A stretch of DNA of 64,000 bases from Bacteroidota bacterium (GTDB lineage Bacteria > Bacteroidota > Ignavibacteria > Palsa-1295), in the NCBI GenBank assembly GCA_030706385.1, contig JAUZOQ010000005.1:1-64000 (forward strand). The letters are read 5' to 3'. Every line of letters starts with the position of its first letter. Within the stretch, counting starts at the first letter, position 1. The notes under the pieces are model-generated. The model ran no database searches and was not told the DNA's origin. It saw only the letters and a list, made by a program, of their open reading frames with translations. The position numbers were made by a program, and so were the translations under genes. Below are positions 51,031-60,428 of the stretch, piece by piece.

Positions 51031-51597
51031 TTGCACATCGTAGCTATTTCCGGCAGCCCGCGCCCTGGATCGGTATCGTCACAAATTCTGAATGTGGCCG
51101 GAAATCTTCTCGGATCAACCCAACACTTCACGATCTATGAAGCGCTGCTCGAACTGCCGCACTTCAGTCCCGATCTTGATACGGAACCGGCAGATTTGGC
51201 AGTCATGGCGCTTCGAATATTGCTGCGCGAAGCCGATGGAGTGATCATCTGCACGCCGGAGTATGCTTTCAGTATGCCCAGTGTTCTGAAGAATGCTCTG
51301 GAGTGGATCGTCTCAAGCGGCGAAATGAATGAAATGCCTGTTCTATCTATCAGTACTTCTCCTCTGCCACCGGGCGGCGAATATGCGCATACGGAGTTGC
51401 GCATGGTGTTGAAGGCTCTGGGAGCACGAAGTGCAAATGAGAACATGCTTTGCATTGGCGCTACGCGAAAGAAGATCAGCCCTTCCGGTGGGATCCTCGA
51501 TGCTGCGATCACGGAGAAGATCCGTGAAGAGGTGATCGCACTCACGAAACTCATGCACAATACTAATTCCGAACACGACACTATAGCGACGCACTAA
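51031..51597 (+). CDS. NAD(P)H-dependent FMN reductase
   Basis: 188 residues from a TTG, the only start before the flavodoxin-like core. ISGSPRPGSVSSQIL is the FMN phosphate-binding loop, and PEYAFSMPSVLKNALEW is the hallmark of the NADPH-dependent FMN reductase family. It supplies reduced flavin or reduces quinones in the cytosol. Forty-odd bases after the lipoprotein gene and 38 before the DMT permease; co-transcription is plausible. Confidence 0.9.
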   Translation: MHIVAISGSPRPGSVSSQILNVAGNLLGSTQHFTIYEALLELPHFSPDLDTEPADLAVMALRILLREADGVIICTPEYAFSMPSVLKNALEWIVSSGEMNEMPVLSISTSPLPPGGEYAHTELRMVLKALGARSANENMLCIGATRKKISPSGGILDAAITEKIREEVIALTKLMHNTNSEHDTIATH

Positions 51598-51635
51598 AAA
51601 AATGTTATCTTACTTCTCGATTCTCATTACTTGCC

Positions 51636-52568
51636 ATGCATCACGCTAATCGGCGCGGATCGCTCTTCATCGTACTGGCAGCGCTCTTCTGGAGCACGGG
51701 TGGGTTATTCATCAAATCGGTTTCTCTCGATGCATTCGGTATATCTTTGTGGCGCTCAAGCCTTGCGGCGATCACACTCTATATCCTTTACCGCATAAAT
51801 TTTTTCGGAAAGAGATCGAATCCATCGGCACAGAACGGTCTCGATCCAATTCCTTCACGGAAAGAATGGTATTCCCTGCGGACCGTCTCAACAGCGATGG
51901 TCTACGCAGCACTGCTCATACTTTTTGTGATGGCAACAAAGCTGACGACAAGCGCGAATGCGATTTTCCTACAGTACACAGCGCCGATCTACGTTCTATT
52001 TTTCGATCCCATTATCTCGCGGACAAAGATCAAACTTGCCGATATCATTGCCGTATTCATCACGATCGCGGCCATGGGATTGTTTTTCATCGGTGAGTTC
52101 GATACATCTTCGGTTCTTGGAAATATTCTTGCGCTTGCAAGCGGACTATGTTTTGCTGCTTACGCCTTATTGCTCAAGCACGAAAAGACAACGGAAGCCA
52201 TGCGGTGGCAATCGGTCATCGTCGGGCATGTTATTATTGTCATTATCATGCTTTTTCTTTTTCTGACAGGAAATGCACTTGCTGTGCCCCAAAATATTGG
52301 TGAGGCCGGGAAGCTGCTTTTCTTAGGGATCGTGCAGATCGGAGTTGCTTACGCTTTCTTTACAAAAGGGATTCATCATGTACGCGCTTTGGATGCGCTT
52401 CTGATCTCGATGCTTGAGCCCGTGCTCAATCCTGTGTGGGTTTATCTCGGAATCGGTGAAACACCCGGAGAGTATGCCATCGCCGGCGGTGCCATTATTC
52501 TGGCAGTGGTGATTATCAGAACCTGGAGCGAGGGAAGAAAGACCTCTATTCCCATCCCAATGCCTTGA
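51636..52568 (+). CDS. EamA/DMT-family permease
   Basis: 310 residues with ten membrane segments in two EamA repeats: ALFWSTGGLFIKSVSLDAFG with the early conserved residues, and LASGLCFAAYALLLKHEK in the second half. Inner-membrane exporter or importer of small metabolites; substrate unknown. Its last 23 bases overlap the convergent PiT gene on the other strand. Confidence 0.9.
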   Translation: MHHANRRGSLFIVLAALFWSTGGLFIKSVSLDAFGISLWRSSLAAITLYILYRINFFGKRSNPSAQNGLDPIPSRKEWYSLRTVSTAMVYAALLILFVMATKLTTSANAIFLQYTAPIYVLFFDPIISRTKIKLADIIAVFITIAAMGLFFIGEFDTSSVLGNILALASGLCFAAYALLLKHEKTTEAMRWQSVIVGHVIIVIIMLFLFLTGNALAVPQNIGEAGKLLFLGIVQIGVAYAFFTKGIHHVRALDALLISMLEPVLNPVWVYLGIGETPGEYAIAGGAIILAVVIIRTWSEGRKTSIPIPMP

Positions 52569-53538
52569 TCAGGTAATAGGCGCCGGCTGCAATTCCTGCA
52601 GAGGCAGGTATGGTCAGAATCCATGCCCAGATGATCCGCGTAGCAACTCCCCAACGAACAGCCGAAGGCCTCTTGATCGAACCGACTCCGACGATCGCGC
52701 CTGTTATTGTATGAGTGGTCGATACCGGAATGCCCGCCGCTGCCGAGCCTAATAGCGTCACGGCTGCTGCCGCTTCAGCCGAGAATCCTCCGATCGGTTT
52801 CAGAGCTGTTATCCGCATACCCATCGTCTTGACAATTCGCCATCCTCCCGATAGTGTGCCAAGCCCGATCGCAGCATGGGCTGCAAGGATAACCCAGAAG
52901 GGAATGTAAAAACTCGTTATCATCTTATTGGCAAAGAGTAATCCAGCGATGATACCCATGGTCTTCTGCGCATCATTCGTGCCATGCCCCAACGAATATG
53001 CCGCAGCAGAAAATAGTTGACCACGCCTGAACCACTTATCGACTCCGAAAGGAGTGCTCCTGCGCGAAGCCCATGTAACGATCAGCATGATAAAAAATCC
53101 CAACACCATACCTATCAGTGGAGAGAGCACGATGAAGAGTACAGTCTTCGTCCAGCCAGATACGATGATGACACTGAATCCGCCAACCTTTGCAATAGCC
53201 GCTCCGGCATAACCACCGATGAGAGCGTGAGACGAGCTTGTCGGTAGCCCGAGCCACCATGTGATCAGATCCCATACAATAGCTCCGGCAAGCCCGGCCA
53301 GGATCACATAAGTCGTAACGACAGAAATATCCACCATCCCCGATCCTATTGTTTTCGCAACGCCGGTTCCGAATCCGAAGGCAGCAACAAAATTAAAGAA
53401 TGCTGCCCAGATCACTGCCTGTCCGGGAGTCAGAACACGAGTAGAAACGACCGTTGCAATAGAATTGGCAGCATCATGAAAACCATTGATGTAATCGAAA
53501 ATGAGCGCGATGCCGATGACGATATAAATTAGAGTCAT
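52546..53538 (-). CDS. pit: PiT-family inorganic phosphate transporter
   Basis: 330 residues with about ten membrane segments. Both PD001131 signature repeats are present: GFHDAANSIATVVSTRVLTP and HGTNDAQKTMG. It moves metal-phosphate by cation symport across the inner membrane (low-affinity phosphate entry). It follows the DUF47 PhoU-like gene by 33 bases, the standard partner arrangement. Last gene of the phosphate region. Confidence 0.94.
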   Translation of the reverse strand: MTLIYIVIGIALIFDYINGFHDAANSIATVVSTRVLTPGQAVIWAAFFNFVAAFGFGTGVAKTIGSGMVDISVVTTYVILAGLAGAIVWDLITWWLGLPTSSSHALIGGYAGAAIAKVGGFSVIIVSGWTKTVLFIVLSPLIGMVLGFFIMLIVTWASRRSTPFGVDKWFRRGQLFSAAAYSLGHGTNDAQKTMGIIAGLLFANKMITSFYIPFWVILAAHAAIGLGTLSGGWRIVKTMGMRITALKPIGGFSAEAAAAVTLLGSAAAGIPVSTTHTITGAIVGVGSIKRPSAVRWGVATRIIWAWILTIPASAGIAAGAYYLIKALGWE

Positions 53539-53571
53539 GATCAGTGCACGAAGAAGTGAGAATGAGAGTTC

Positions 53572-54219
53572 TTATGCGTACTTGATGACGACGCCTTCAA
53601 TGACGTTTGCGACGTGCTCACACTTATCAATGGCCTCTTCGATATCGCTTAAGATCTCTTTAAGCTTTATCAATTCGATCGGATCCTTTTGTTCGCGGAA
53701 TAATCGCGCGATCGCATTATGATAGATATCATCGCCGGCATTTTCGCAGGTATTGATGTGCTCACAAAGGCGATGGATCTCCTCCCGGTTCTTCATGTTC
53801 GATAGCATCGGCACGGCCTGAGCGAGACTATGGACGGCTTTGCAGAGCGTATCAGTAAGATCGCGGAATTCATTCGGAAAGGTCGTGACTTCATAGAGTA
53901 CCGTACGCAAGGCCGTATCTTCCATCAGGTCAAGAATATCATCCAAGATCGATGCAAGGGCATAAATGTCTTCCCTGTCTATCGGAGTGATGAAGGTTTG
54001 GGAAACATCATTAAAGATATCATGGGTGATGATATCTCCCCGGTGTTCCGCATCTTCGATCTTTGAGATCAGGATCTTCCGCTCGGCGGGCGAGCCGGCG
54101 TCCAAAAGAAGACGGAGATCGGTCGAAGCTGACTGGATATTCCCTACATTGGCCGTAAAAAGATCGAAATACTTGTTCTCCTTGGGGAGCATCGATCGGA
54201 TAAAGTTGGCAAAGCCCAT
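53572..54219 (-). CDS. PhoU-like DUF47 (TIGR00153-type) regulator of the Pit transporter
   Basis: 215 residues. N-terminal FANFIRSMLPKENKYFDLF, then helical PhoU-like units with acidic/metal motifs (EDAEHRGDIITHDIF, DREDIYALASILDDILDLME and ENAGDDIYHNAIA). DUF47 proteins partner with PiT transporters; role probably control of phosphate flux. Cytosolic. The 174-base gap upstream to phoU suggests its own promoter. Confidence 0.9.
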   Translation of the reverse strand: MGFANFIRSMLPKENKYFDLFTANVGNIQSASTDLRLLLDAGSPAERKILISKIEDAEHRGDIITHDIFNDVSQTFITPIDREDIYALASILDDILDLMEDTALRTVLYEVTTFPNEFRDLTDTLCKAVHSLAQAVPMLSNMKNREEIHRLCEHINTCENAGDDIYHNAIARLFREQKDPIELIKLKEILSDIEEAIDKCEHVANVIEGVVIKYA

Positions 54220-54393
54220 AATTGTGCGGTGATATTACGAAATTGTTAAGGCAAAATTAAGGAGGAAACGGAGTCCGAGCCGCATTTTCGGGATTCCGTG
54301 GAATTTCCCATTCCGACGCACATGCAGGCAATTCCGAATGATTGCCGGGCAACTCTTTGATTCAGAATTTCTTAATCAACGCAATCAGGGACC

Positions 54394-55104
54394 CTAGTCT
54401 TCATCTTTGAGGCTAATATCTTCCGGAAGGTGATGCTTCATCATTTTTGCTTCGACGATAAAGACGACATCTTCGGCAATATTTGTCGCATGATCGGCAA
54501 GACGCTCCACATGTCGGATTACAACCATGGCATGAGCTGCAGGTTCGATATGGCCAGGATCGGATTTCATTTCGGCGATCAATTTTTCGAATGCCTGACG
54601 GGCGATCTCGTCGACGGTATCATCACGATCGAATAGCGACCGGGCAAGCTCTGCATCATTATTGATAAATGCATCGAAGGCATCGCGAAACATTTTCGTT
54701 GCTTCTGCGATCATGTTCTTGATACCGACACGCTCTAAGATCTCTGTATATCCGGCAAGCGGCTCGACTCGTTCGGCAAGATTGACTGCAATATCGCCGA
54801 TCCGCTCGAACTCGCTATCGATACGCATTGCAGCGATAAGCATGCGCAGATCGATAGCCACAGGCTGCGTCAGAGCAAGGATACGCTGGCATAAGCCATC
54901 GACCATCAGATCGTATTCGTTCACGCGTGCCTCGCGCTTCAGGACGAAGCGAGCCGCTTCCATATCGGTCTGCAGCACTGCCCGAGTAGCAAGCTCGACT
55001 TGCTCATCGACAAGTGAGCCCATGCGAATAAGCAAGGCGCGCAATTTTTCCAGCTCATCTTCAAAGTGACGATGAATCCGCGGAGTAGTTGATAATGTAG
55101 CCAT
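54394..55104 (-). CDS. phoU: Phosphate-system regulator PhoU
   Basis: 236 residues in two three-helix repeats. Metal-cluster motifs FERIGDIAVNLAERV and VERLADHATNIAEDVVF are the paired E-x-x-D-x-x-x-N signatures. It negatively controls Pst uptake and the phosphate two-component signal in other bacteria. About 65 bases after pstB on the same strand. Confidence 0.95.
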   Translation of the reverse strand: MATLSTTPRIHRHFEDELEKLRALLIRMGSLVDEQVELATRAVLQTDMEAARFVLKREARVNEYDLMVDGLCQRILALTQPVAIDLRMLIAAMRIDSEFERIGDIAVNLAERVEPLAGYTEILERVGIKNMIAEATKMFRDAFDAFINNDAELARSLFDRDDTVDEIARQAFEKLIAEMKSDPGHIEPAAHAMVVIRHVERLADHATNIAEDVVFIVEAKMMKHHLPEDISLKDED

Positions 55105-55169
55105 ACGTTTTTCTATGCTATTGAATACTGTTACTGGCGAAGTTTTGTAACGGGTCTGTGTACGACCGT

Positions 55170-55928
55170 TTAGCCGAATCTTCCGGTAATATAATCTTCG
55201 GTTTGCTTCATCTTCGGATTCGTGAACATATCTCGCGTATCTCCGATCTCGATAAGCTCGCCCAGATAGAAGAATGCCGTCCGATCGCTGATGCGCGCTG
55301 CCTGCTGCATATTATGCGTAACGATTATGATCGTATAATTCGTTTTGAGCTCGAAGATCAGTTCTTCGATCTTCGATGTCGAGATCGGATCGAGCGCAGA
55401 AGTAGGTTCGTCGAGCAAGATCATTTCCGGTTTCATTGCGATCGCTCGGGCGATGCAAAGCCTTTGCTGCTGGCCGCCCGAAAGGAAGGCTCCCTTCTTA
55501 TGCAGGCTATCCTTCACTTCATCCCAGAGTGCAGCTTTCTTTAATGAGGTTTCGACGATCTCATGCTTTTCCGGTCTCTTCATTTTTATTCCATTGAGAA
55601 GATATCCGGCGATGACGTTGTCATAGATACTAAGATTTGGGAAAGGATTTGGCCTCTGAAACACCATTCCGATCCTGCGGCGGAGCATCATCGCATTCAT
55701 CGCATAGACATCTTCGCCATCAAGTAGCATCTCTCCGCTTGATCGTGCTCCGGGCGCAAGCTCATGCATACGATTTATGCATCGGAGATAGGTCGTTTTT
55801 CCACAACCCGAAGGACCCATCATTGCAAGGATCCTCTTGCGCGGAATTTGCATGGAGATATCCTTGAGCACCTGATGGTCTCCGAAATATGCATTAAAAT
55901 TCTTTGACTCTAAAATTGCACTTTCCAT
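55170..55928 (-). CDS. pstB: Phosphate ABC transporter ATPase PstB
   Basis: 252 residues. Walker [11 protein letters not shown] with K44, signature LSGGQQQRL, Walker [13 protein letters not shown] and the PstB-specific [11 protein letters not shown] phrase. Energises phosphate uptake through PstA/PstC. Overlaps the end of pstA by 19 bases. Confidence 0.97.
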   Translation of the reverse strand: MESAILESKNFNAYFGDHQVLKDISMQIPRKRILAMMGPSGCGKTTYLRCINRMHELAPGARSSGEMLLDGEDVYAMNAMMLRRRIGMVFQRPNPFPNLSIYDNVIAGYLLNGIKMKRPEKHEIVETSLKKAALWDEVKDSLHKKGAFLSGGQQQRLCIARAIAMKPEMILLDEPTSALDPISTSKIEELIFELKTNYTIIIVTHNMQQAARISDRTAFFYLGELIEIGDTRDMFTNPKMKQTEDYITGRFG

Positions 55929-56758
55929 CTCTTGATTAACAATTTTGAGATTATTGAGAGAATGAGTATCATGACGATGAGGATGAGCGAAGCTCCCCAG
56001 CCTTGCCGGTGCCAGTCGTCGTAAGGGCTCGTTGCATAATTATAGATGAGCAAGGGAAGCGAATGCACGGGTTGCAGTGCATTGAACGATAAGAACGGAT
56101 TTCCGAATGCCGTGAAGAGGAGCGGAGCCGTCTCGCCGGCTATGCGTGCAACAGCAAGCGTAACTCCTGTGATGATGCCGCTCAGCGAATTTGGAATGAT
56201 CACTCGAAGGATCGTCCGACTTGTACTAATGCCAAGAGCCAGCGATGCTTCTTTCATCGAATTCGGTACGAGCTTGATCGTTTCCTCCGTTGTCCGCACG
56301 ATGACAGGCAACATCATGATGGCAAGAGCAGCACTTCCCGAAAGCGCCGAAAAATTTCCGATCGGGCTGACAAGCCACACATAGGCTACGATTCCTATGA
56401 CGATGGAGGGAATGCCCTGCAAGATCTCGACAAATAATCCGGCAATCTTTGCAAGCTGCGTATTCGGATATTCCGAAAGATAAACTCCGGCAAGTACTCC
56501 GACCGGTGCGGCAAACAAGGTAGCGTTGACGATCAGCATGATCGTGCCGACTATGGCGTTCAGAATGCCGCCGCCGGATTCGCCGACAGGTTTCGGAAGC
56601 TGCGTCAGGAAATCCCAATTGATCGCGGAAATTCCGTTGCTGATGATATAATATAGAATGAGCACAAGCGGCACTGCCGTCAGTCCGGCAAACAGGAATA
56701 AGGACAAGACAAAAAGCTTGTTCTTGGTAATACGCCATTTCAGAGCTGCGTTTGTCAT
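55910..56758 (-). CDS. pstA: Phosphate ABC transporter permease PstA
   Basis: 282 residues with six membrane segments; the EAA-like loop [20 protein letters not shown] is typical of PstA, with [20 protein letters not shown]-like sequence in the C-terminal half. Forms the channel with PstC. ATGA overlap with pstC, 19-base overlap with pstB. Confidence 0.95.
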   Translation of the reverse strand: MTNAALKWRITKNKLFVLSLFLFAGLTAVPLVLILYYIISNGISAINWDFLTQLPKPVGESGGGILNAIVGTIMLIVNATLFAAPVGVLAGVYLSEYPNTQLAKIAGLFVEILQGIPSIVIGIVAYVWLVSPIGNFSALSGSAALAIMMLPVIVRTTEETIKLVPNSMKEASLALGISTSRTILRVIIPNSLSGIITGVTLAVARIAGETAPLLFTAFGNPFLSFNALQPVHSLPLLIYNYATSPYDDWHRQGWGASLILIVMILILSIISKLLIKRWKVQF

Positions 56759-57657
56759 TGCATTGCCATCCTCTTAATGATGTATCTTCCGAGGAGATCG
56801 AAGAGTACGGTCAGAACAAAAAGCATAAGTCCGATCTCGATCAACGAAGAAAGATAAATTTCTGTCGTTGCCTCGGTGAATTCATTGGCGATAATACTTG
56901 CCATGGTATTCGATGGATCGAAAAGGCTTTTAGCAAGCGTGTTCGAATTGCCTATCACCATTGTCACAGCCATTGTCTCACCGACAGCTCTTCCGAACGA
57001 TAGGAGAAATCCGGCGCCGATACCCGACCGCGCATACGGCAGGATCACTTTACGGACAACTTCAAATCGTGTAGCACCCATTGCATACGCCGCTTCTTTC
57101 AAATTCAACGGCACAAGCTGAATGATCTCTCGCGCTACGGAAGCGGAGTATGGAATGATCATGATCGAGAGAACGATCGTTGCGGCAATGATACTCACTC
57201 CGAATGCAGGCTGAATATTCTGTGACACCTCGAAATTTCTGATGATCGGAACAAGAAAATATAGCGCTGTAAAACCGTAAATTACCGACGGAATACCGGC
57301 AAGCATCTCGAGTAGATTCTTTAGTATCGTGGCCAGGAAGCCGGTCCGGTAATATTCACCCAATAAGATTGCAAGAGACATTCCAAATGGAAAAGAAATT
57401 GCAAGTGCCAGAACTGCAGTTACAACGGTACCGACGATATACGGCAGCCCGCTGAACATTCCTGTTACCGGATTCCACGTCTGGCCTGTAATAAACCCGA
57501 AGCCGAATACTTTGATACTAAGAATTGATTTGGCTACGAGCGTAACGAAAACTCCAACGAGCAGAAGGACGAGAAAAGACGCACAGATGACAAGGATCCT
57601 GTGGAAGATCCCTCCCTCTTTATGCGGCTTATGGTAACTTGTCTTTTCCTGATTCAC
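56755..57657 (-). CDS. pstC: Phosphate ABC transporter permease PstC
   Basis: 300 residues with six membrane segments; EAA loop IIQLVPLNLKEAAYAMGATR and SFGRAVGETMAVTMVIGNS identify PstC. Inner-membrane partner of PstA. It is separated from pstS by 137 bases that contain a terminator-like hairpin, so it may be made at a lower level than PstS. Confidence 0.95.
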   Translation of the reverse strand: MNQEKTSYHKPHKEGGIFHRILVICASFLVLLLVGVFVTLVAKSILSIKVFGFGFITGQTWNPVTGMFSGLPYIVGTVVTAVLALAISFPFGMSLAILLGEYYRTGFLATILKNLLEMLAGIPSVIYGFTALYFLVPIIRNFEVSQNIQPAFGVSIIAATIVLSIMIIPYSASVAREIIQLVPLNLKEAAYAMGATRFEVVRKVILPYARSGIGAGFLLSFGRAVGETMAVTMVIGNSNTLAKSLFDPSNTMASIIANEFTEATTEIYLSSLIEIGLMLFVLTVLFDLLGRYIIKRMAMQ

Positions 57658-57727
57658 AATTGATGTGTGAAATGCAATTCAAAAAAGTGACACTTCCTGC
57701 TCACTGGCTACTCATTTCATTTCACGG

Positions 57728-57765
57728 AAAAATCAGACGCCCGCTTTTTAGAGCTTGCGCCTGAT
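57728..57765 (-). terminator. Internal terminator/attenuator between pstS and pstC
   Basis: On the minus strand ATCAGGCGC (57765-57757) pairs with GCGTCTGAT (57740-57732) over nine positions with one G-T pair. The second arm is followed by a T run (complement of AAAAA at 57728-57732). It lies about 30 bases after the pstS stop. Confidence 0.7.
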
Positions 57766-57794
57766 CTATCCGGGAGGTAACTTATGAGGTAACT

Positions 57795-58889
57795 TTATTG
57801 TAATATCGGCTTGCCGTCGTACGTCACGGATTTTAACAATGACTCGCACTGCACAACTGCCGATGCCGGTACTTTTGCGTAATTAAGCGGTTCGTTATAT
57901 GCCTGTCCGTCGTGAAGTGTCCACCACAGGAGCTTTACCAGAGCCGTAGCCTGATCGAGCGAGCGGCTTCCGTATTTCTGTTCCTTGTAGAGCAGCACCC
58001 ACGTTGTTCCGGAGATCGGATAACCTTCGGCAACATCGGTATTGGTCAGGCTGAAGCGCATATCATCCGGCAGTTTGGTATTAGCTGCTGCCATCACTGA
58101 TTGCAGAGACGGCGTGATGTTTGCACCTGATTTATTCAGGACTTTCGCATAGCTCATGCTGTTCTGCAGTGCATAGATGAGCTCGACGTATCCGATCGAG
58201 CCAGGCGTTTGTTTGACGATGCCGGAGACTCCTTCGTTACCTTTGCCGCCCAAGCCTGCCGGCCAGTTAACGGAAGTGCCTGCTCCTACTTTTGTTTTCC
58301 ATTCGTCGCTCACCTTGCTGAGGTAGTCAGTAAAGATGGCCGATGTGCCACTTCCGTCGCTACGATGGGTGACGATAATTTCCGTTGCCGGAAGCTTTAC
58401 CTCAGAGTTCAATTTTGCGATCGCTGCATCGTTCCACTTCTTGATCTTACCGAGATAGATACCGGCAATCACTTCTCCCGTCATGTTTAACTGTCCGGTA
58501 ACTCCGGGAATGTTGTAGGTTAGCACAACAGCTCCCATTGCAACAGGAATATGAATGACGGGAGCAGGCATACCGGCCATTTTCTCATCGTTCAAAAATG
58601 CATCGGACGCGCCGAAATCGACGGTCTTGCTCGTCAGCTGCTGAATGCCACCGCCCGAGCCGATCGACTGGTAGTTAACTTTCACGCCGGTCTTCGTATT
58701 ATATTCATTGAATGTCTTCGAGAAGAGCGGATAGACGAACGTAGAGCCTGCGCCGAGGATCGTCATCGGTGCCGTTGCAGTCGAATCGCCGGACTTGCCG
58801 CCGCTCTTGCACATCGTGAACGTGCTCAACGTCATTGCAGCCAATGCCAGAACCAGCAGTCGCGATATTGTATTTGTTCTTTTTTTCAT
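57795..58889 (-). CDS. pstS: Phosphate-binding protein PstS
   Basis: 364 residues with a signal peptide whose end (FTMCKS) could be an atypical lipobox. Phosphate-binding loops ILGAGSTFVYPLFSKTF, SIGSGGGIQQLTSKTVDFGA and HRSDGSGTSAIFTDYLSKV are intact. Periplasmic or lipid-anchored capture of phosphate for PstCAB. It follows the porin by 37 bases on the same strand. Confidence 0.96.
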   Translation of the reverse strand: MKKRTNTISRLLVLALAAMTLSTFTMCKSGGKSGDSTATAPMTILGAGSTFVYPLFSKTFNEYNTKTGVKVNYQSIGSGGGIQQLTSKTVDFGASDAFLNDEKMAGMPAPVIHIPVAMGAVVLTYNIPGVTGQLNMTGEVIAGIYLGKIKKWNDAAIAKLNSEVKLPATEIIVTHRSDGSGTSAIFTDYLSKVSDEWKTKVGAGTSVNWPAGLGGKGNEGVSGIVKQTPGSIGYVELIYALQNSMSYAKVLNKSGANITPSLQSVMAAANTKLPDDMRFSLTNTDVAEGYPISGTTWVLLYKEQKYGSRSLDQATALVKLLWWTLHDGQAYNEPLNYAKVPASAVVQCESLLKSVTYDGKPILQ

Positions 58890-58926
58890 TGATAAGAAGA
58901 TTGTAATCGTGTGGTAAAAATTGTAT

Positions 58927-60183
58927 TTAGAATTTGTAGAATACGGTCAGACGCGGAACAAGTTCAAAATCGGAATTGAGTGCCGTACTTCCGACTAACT
59001 TGGAGTAATTGCCCACTGGTTGGCTGGAATACGAATTATACCAGACGTTTGGCATAATGTGAACATTCTTATACGGAGTATAATCAAGTCCAACGACGAA
59101 GAAGTTTTCCTTCGTCGAAAGCGCTGCACCCGAGCCGATGAATCCGAGCGGAGTCGAAGCATTTGCGTAAATAACTCCGGTAAATGGAAGACCGCCGGTC
59201 GGATTAAACATGTCATATCTTGCGAAAGCATTTAGCGAGTTTGGAATGATCTGCGCCGTTGCAAAGAAAGAGAGTCCGATCGTTTTTATATCATGCGTTT
59301 CGGGCGTCTTCGTTGCAACGACCGTATCGACAATTCCATTGGTCGTGTTATACATGAATCCTTCAAAGCCTACCGTGAGCGGTACTGTTGTATAAGCAAC
59401 ATAGAGCTTGAGGATGGTTGCATCCTTCGAAGGTACTTCGCCGGCGACGCGGTTGATATCTCCATAAAGCTGAACATAGATCTTCTTTTCCATAAAGTAT
59501 GACCAGAGATCAGCATACACCTTCTTATATCTATCGGTTTCAAGCTTCTGGCCGCTTCCATCGGCATACAAGATATCGTATCCAAAGTTGTGAGCATCGT
59601 CAAAAGAACCCGAAAGGCCTAAACCCAGATCGGCCGATTTAATAATGCCGTACTTATCGGTGATCGTCTTTTCGATCGAGCGGTATCCCCATTGTGTTTC
59701 CGAAGAAGGCACGAAGGCAGGGGTTGCCTGAGCTCCGAAGATCAACGTTGCATTCGGGAAGATATTTTTCCACTGGATGTTCGCAAGCTTCATATAGAAT
59801 GAGCGTTCATTACCAAAATCAAGCGTCAGATTGCCGCCGCCCACGCCGGTTCCTTCTTCGTAAGCCGCTAACCATTGCGTGGTGAAATTCTTGGAAATAT
59901 TATAGGTATAACCGAGGTAGACGCGGCGGATCTGCTCATTAGCGAATGCTTTTTGGTATGTTGAATACTCGCTATTGCCTCTGCCATTGGCCGCATTGCT
60001 CTGGCCTAAGGAATCTGCATGAACTTTCACTGAAATGTCACCGAAGAACTGACCCCAGAATGTGCCTGAGGGTTTGAATGTGGAATCCACTTCTCCGGCC
60101 GAGACTGTCTGTCCATAGGAATCAACTATCCCAAGGCAAGCAAAAAGTAACGAACAGACAACTCCTACTAGAATATGTTTCAT
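58927..60183 (-). CDS. Outer-membrane porin of the phosphate operon
   Basis: 418 residues from the ATG at 60181-60183; upstream codons to 60234 are unlikely. Signal peptide (HILVGVVCSLLFACLGIV). The mature part is a run of amphipathic beta strands ending LTVFYKF with a terminal aromatic, as in porins. Position directly before pstS suggests it lets phosphate through the outer membrane, comparable in role to phosphate-selective porins, but specificity cannot be read from the sequence. Confidence 0.75.
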   Translation of the reverse strand: MKHILVGVVCSLLFACLGIVDSYGQTVSAGEVDSTFKPSGTFWGQFFGDISVKVHADSLGQSNAANGRGNSEYSTYQKAFANEQIRRVYLGYTYNISKNFTTQWLAAYEEGTGVGGGNLTLDFGNERSFYMKLANIQWKNIFPNATLIFGAQATPAFVPSSETQWGYRSIEKTITDKYGIIKSADLGLGLSGSFDDAHNFGYDILYADGSGQKLETDRYKKVYADLWSYFMEKKIYVQLYGDINRVAGEVPSKDATILKLYVAYTTVPLTVGFEGFMYNTTNGIVDTVVATKTPETHDIKTIGLSFFATAQIIPNSLNAFARYDMFNPTGGLPFTGVIYANASTPLGFIGSGAALSTKENFFVVGLDYTPYKNVHIMPNVWYNSYSSQPVGNYSKLVGSTALNSDFELVPRLTVFYKF

Positions 60184-60257
60184 ATATTGATTTCCGATTG
60201 TGGTAGATTGGTAAGAAATAAAAATCCATGTCAACTATAGGATGCAAAAATGCCACT

Positions 60258-60272
60258 TGGACATTTTGTCCA
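60258..60272. promoter_or_regulatory. Palindrome TGGACA-TTT-TGTCCA upstream of the porin/pst region
   Basis: Perfect six-base arms with a three-base centre, 75 bases upstream of the porin ATG (60183). Candidate operator for the phosphate region. It does not look like the tandem CTGTCAT Pho box of enterobacteria. Confidence 0.5.
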
Positions 60273-60428
60273 TGTTTCCCCTATATTATCAAATTATTAT
60301 CAAAACTCAAACGGCTCAAAATAGCCCGTTTACGCAGGAAAGGGAGTTATGTATTTTGATGGAAAGAAGGAATATTCAGAGCCTTGCAACAGGTTCGAAC
60401 AAAAATGCGGACACGAAGGGATTGTAGA

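Noticed and set aside
54327-54346. Hairpin GGCAAT...ATTGCC between phoU and the DUF47 gene
   Set aside because: Only six base pairs and no T run, too weak to call a terminator.
60242-60427. 61-residue open frame between the porin and the efflux adaptor
   Set aside because: No ribosome-binding site, no domain, and it covers the likely promoter region and the 60258 palindrome.
60184-60428. Enterobacterial Pho box (tandem CTGTCAT)
   Set aside because: No tandem repeat of that type upstream of the porin; only the unrelated TGGACA/TGTCCA palindrome.
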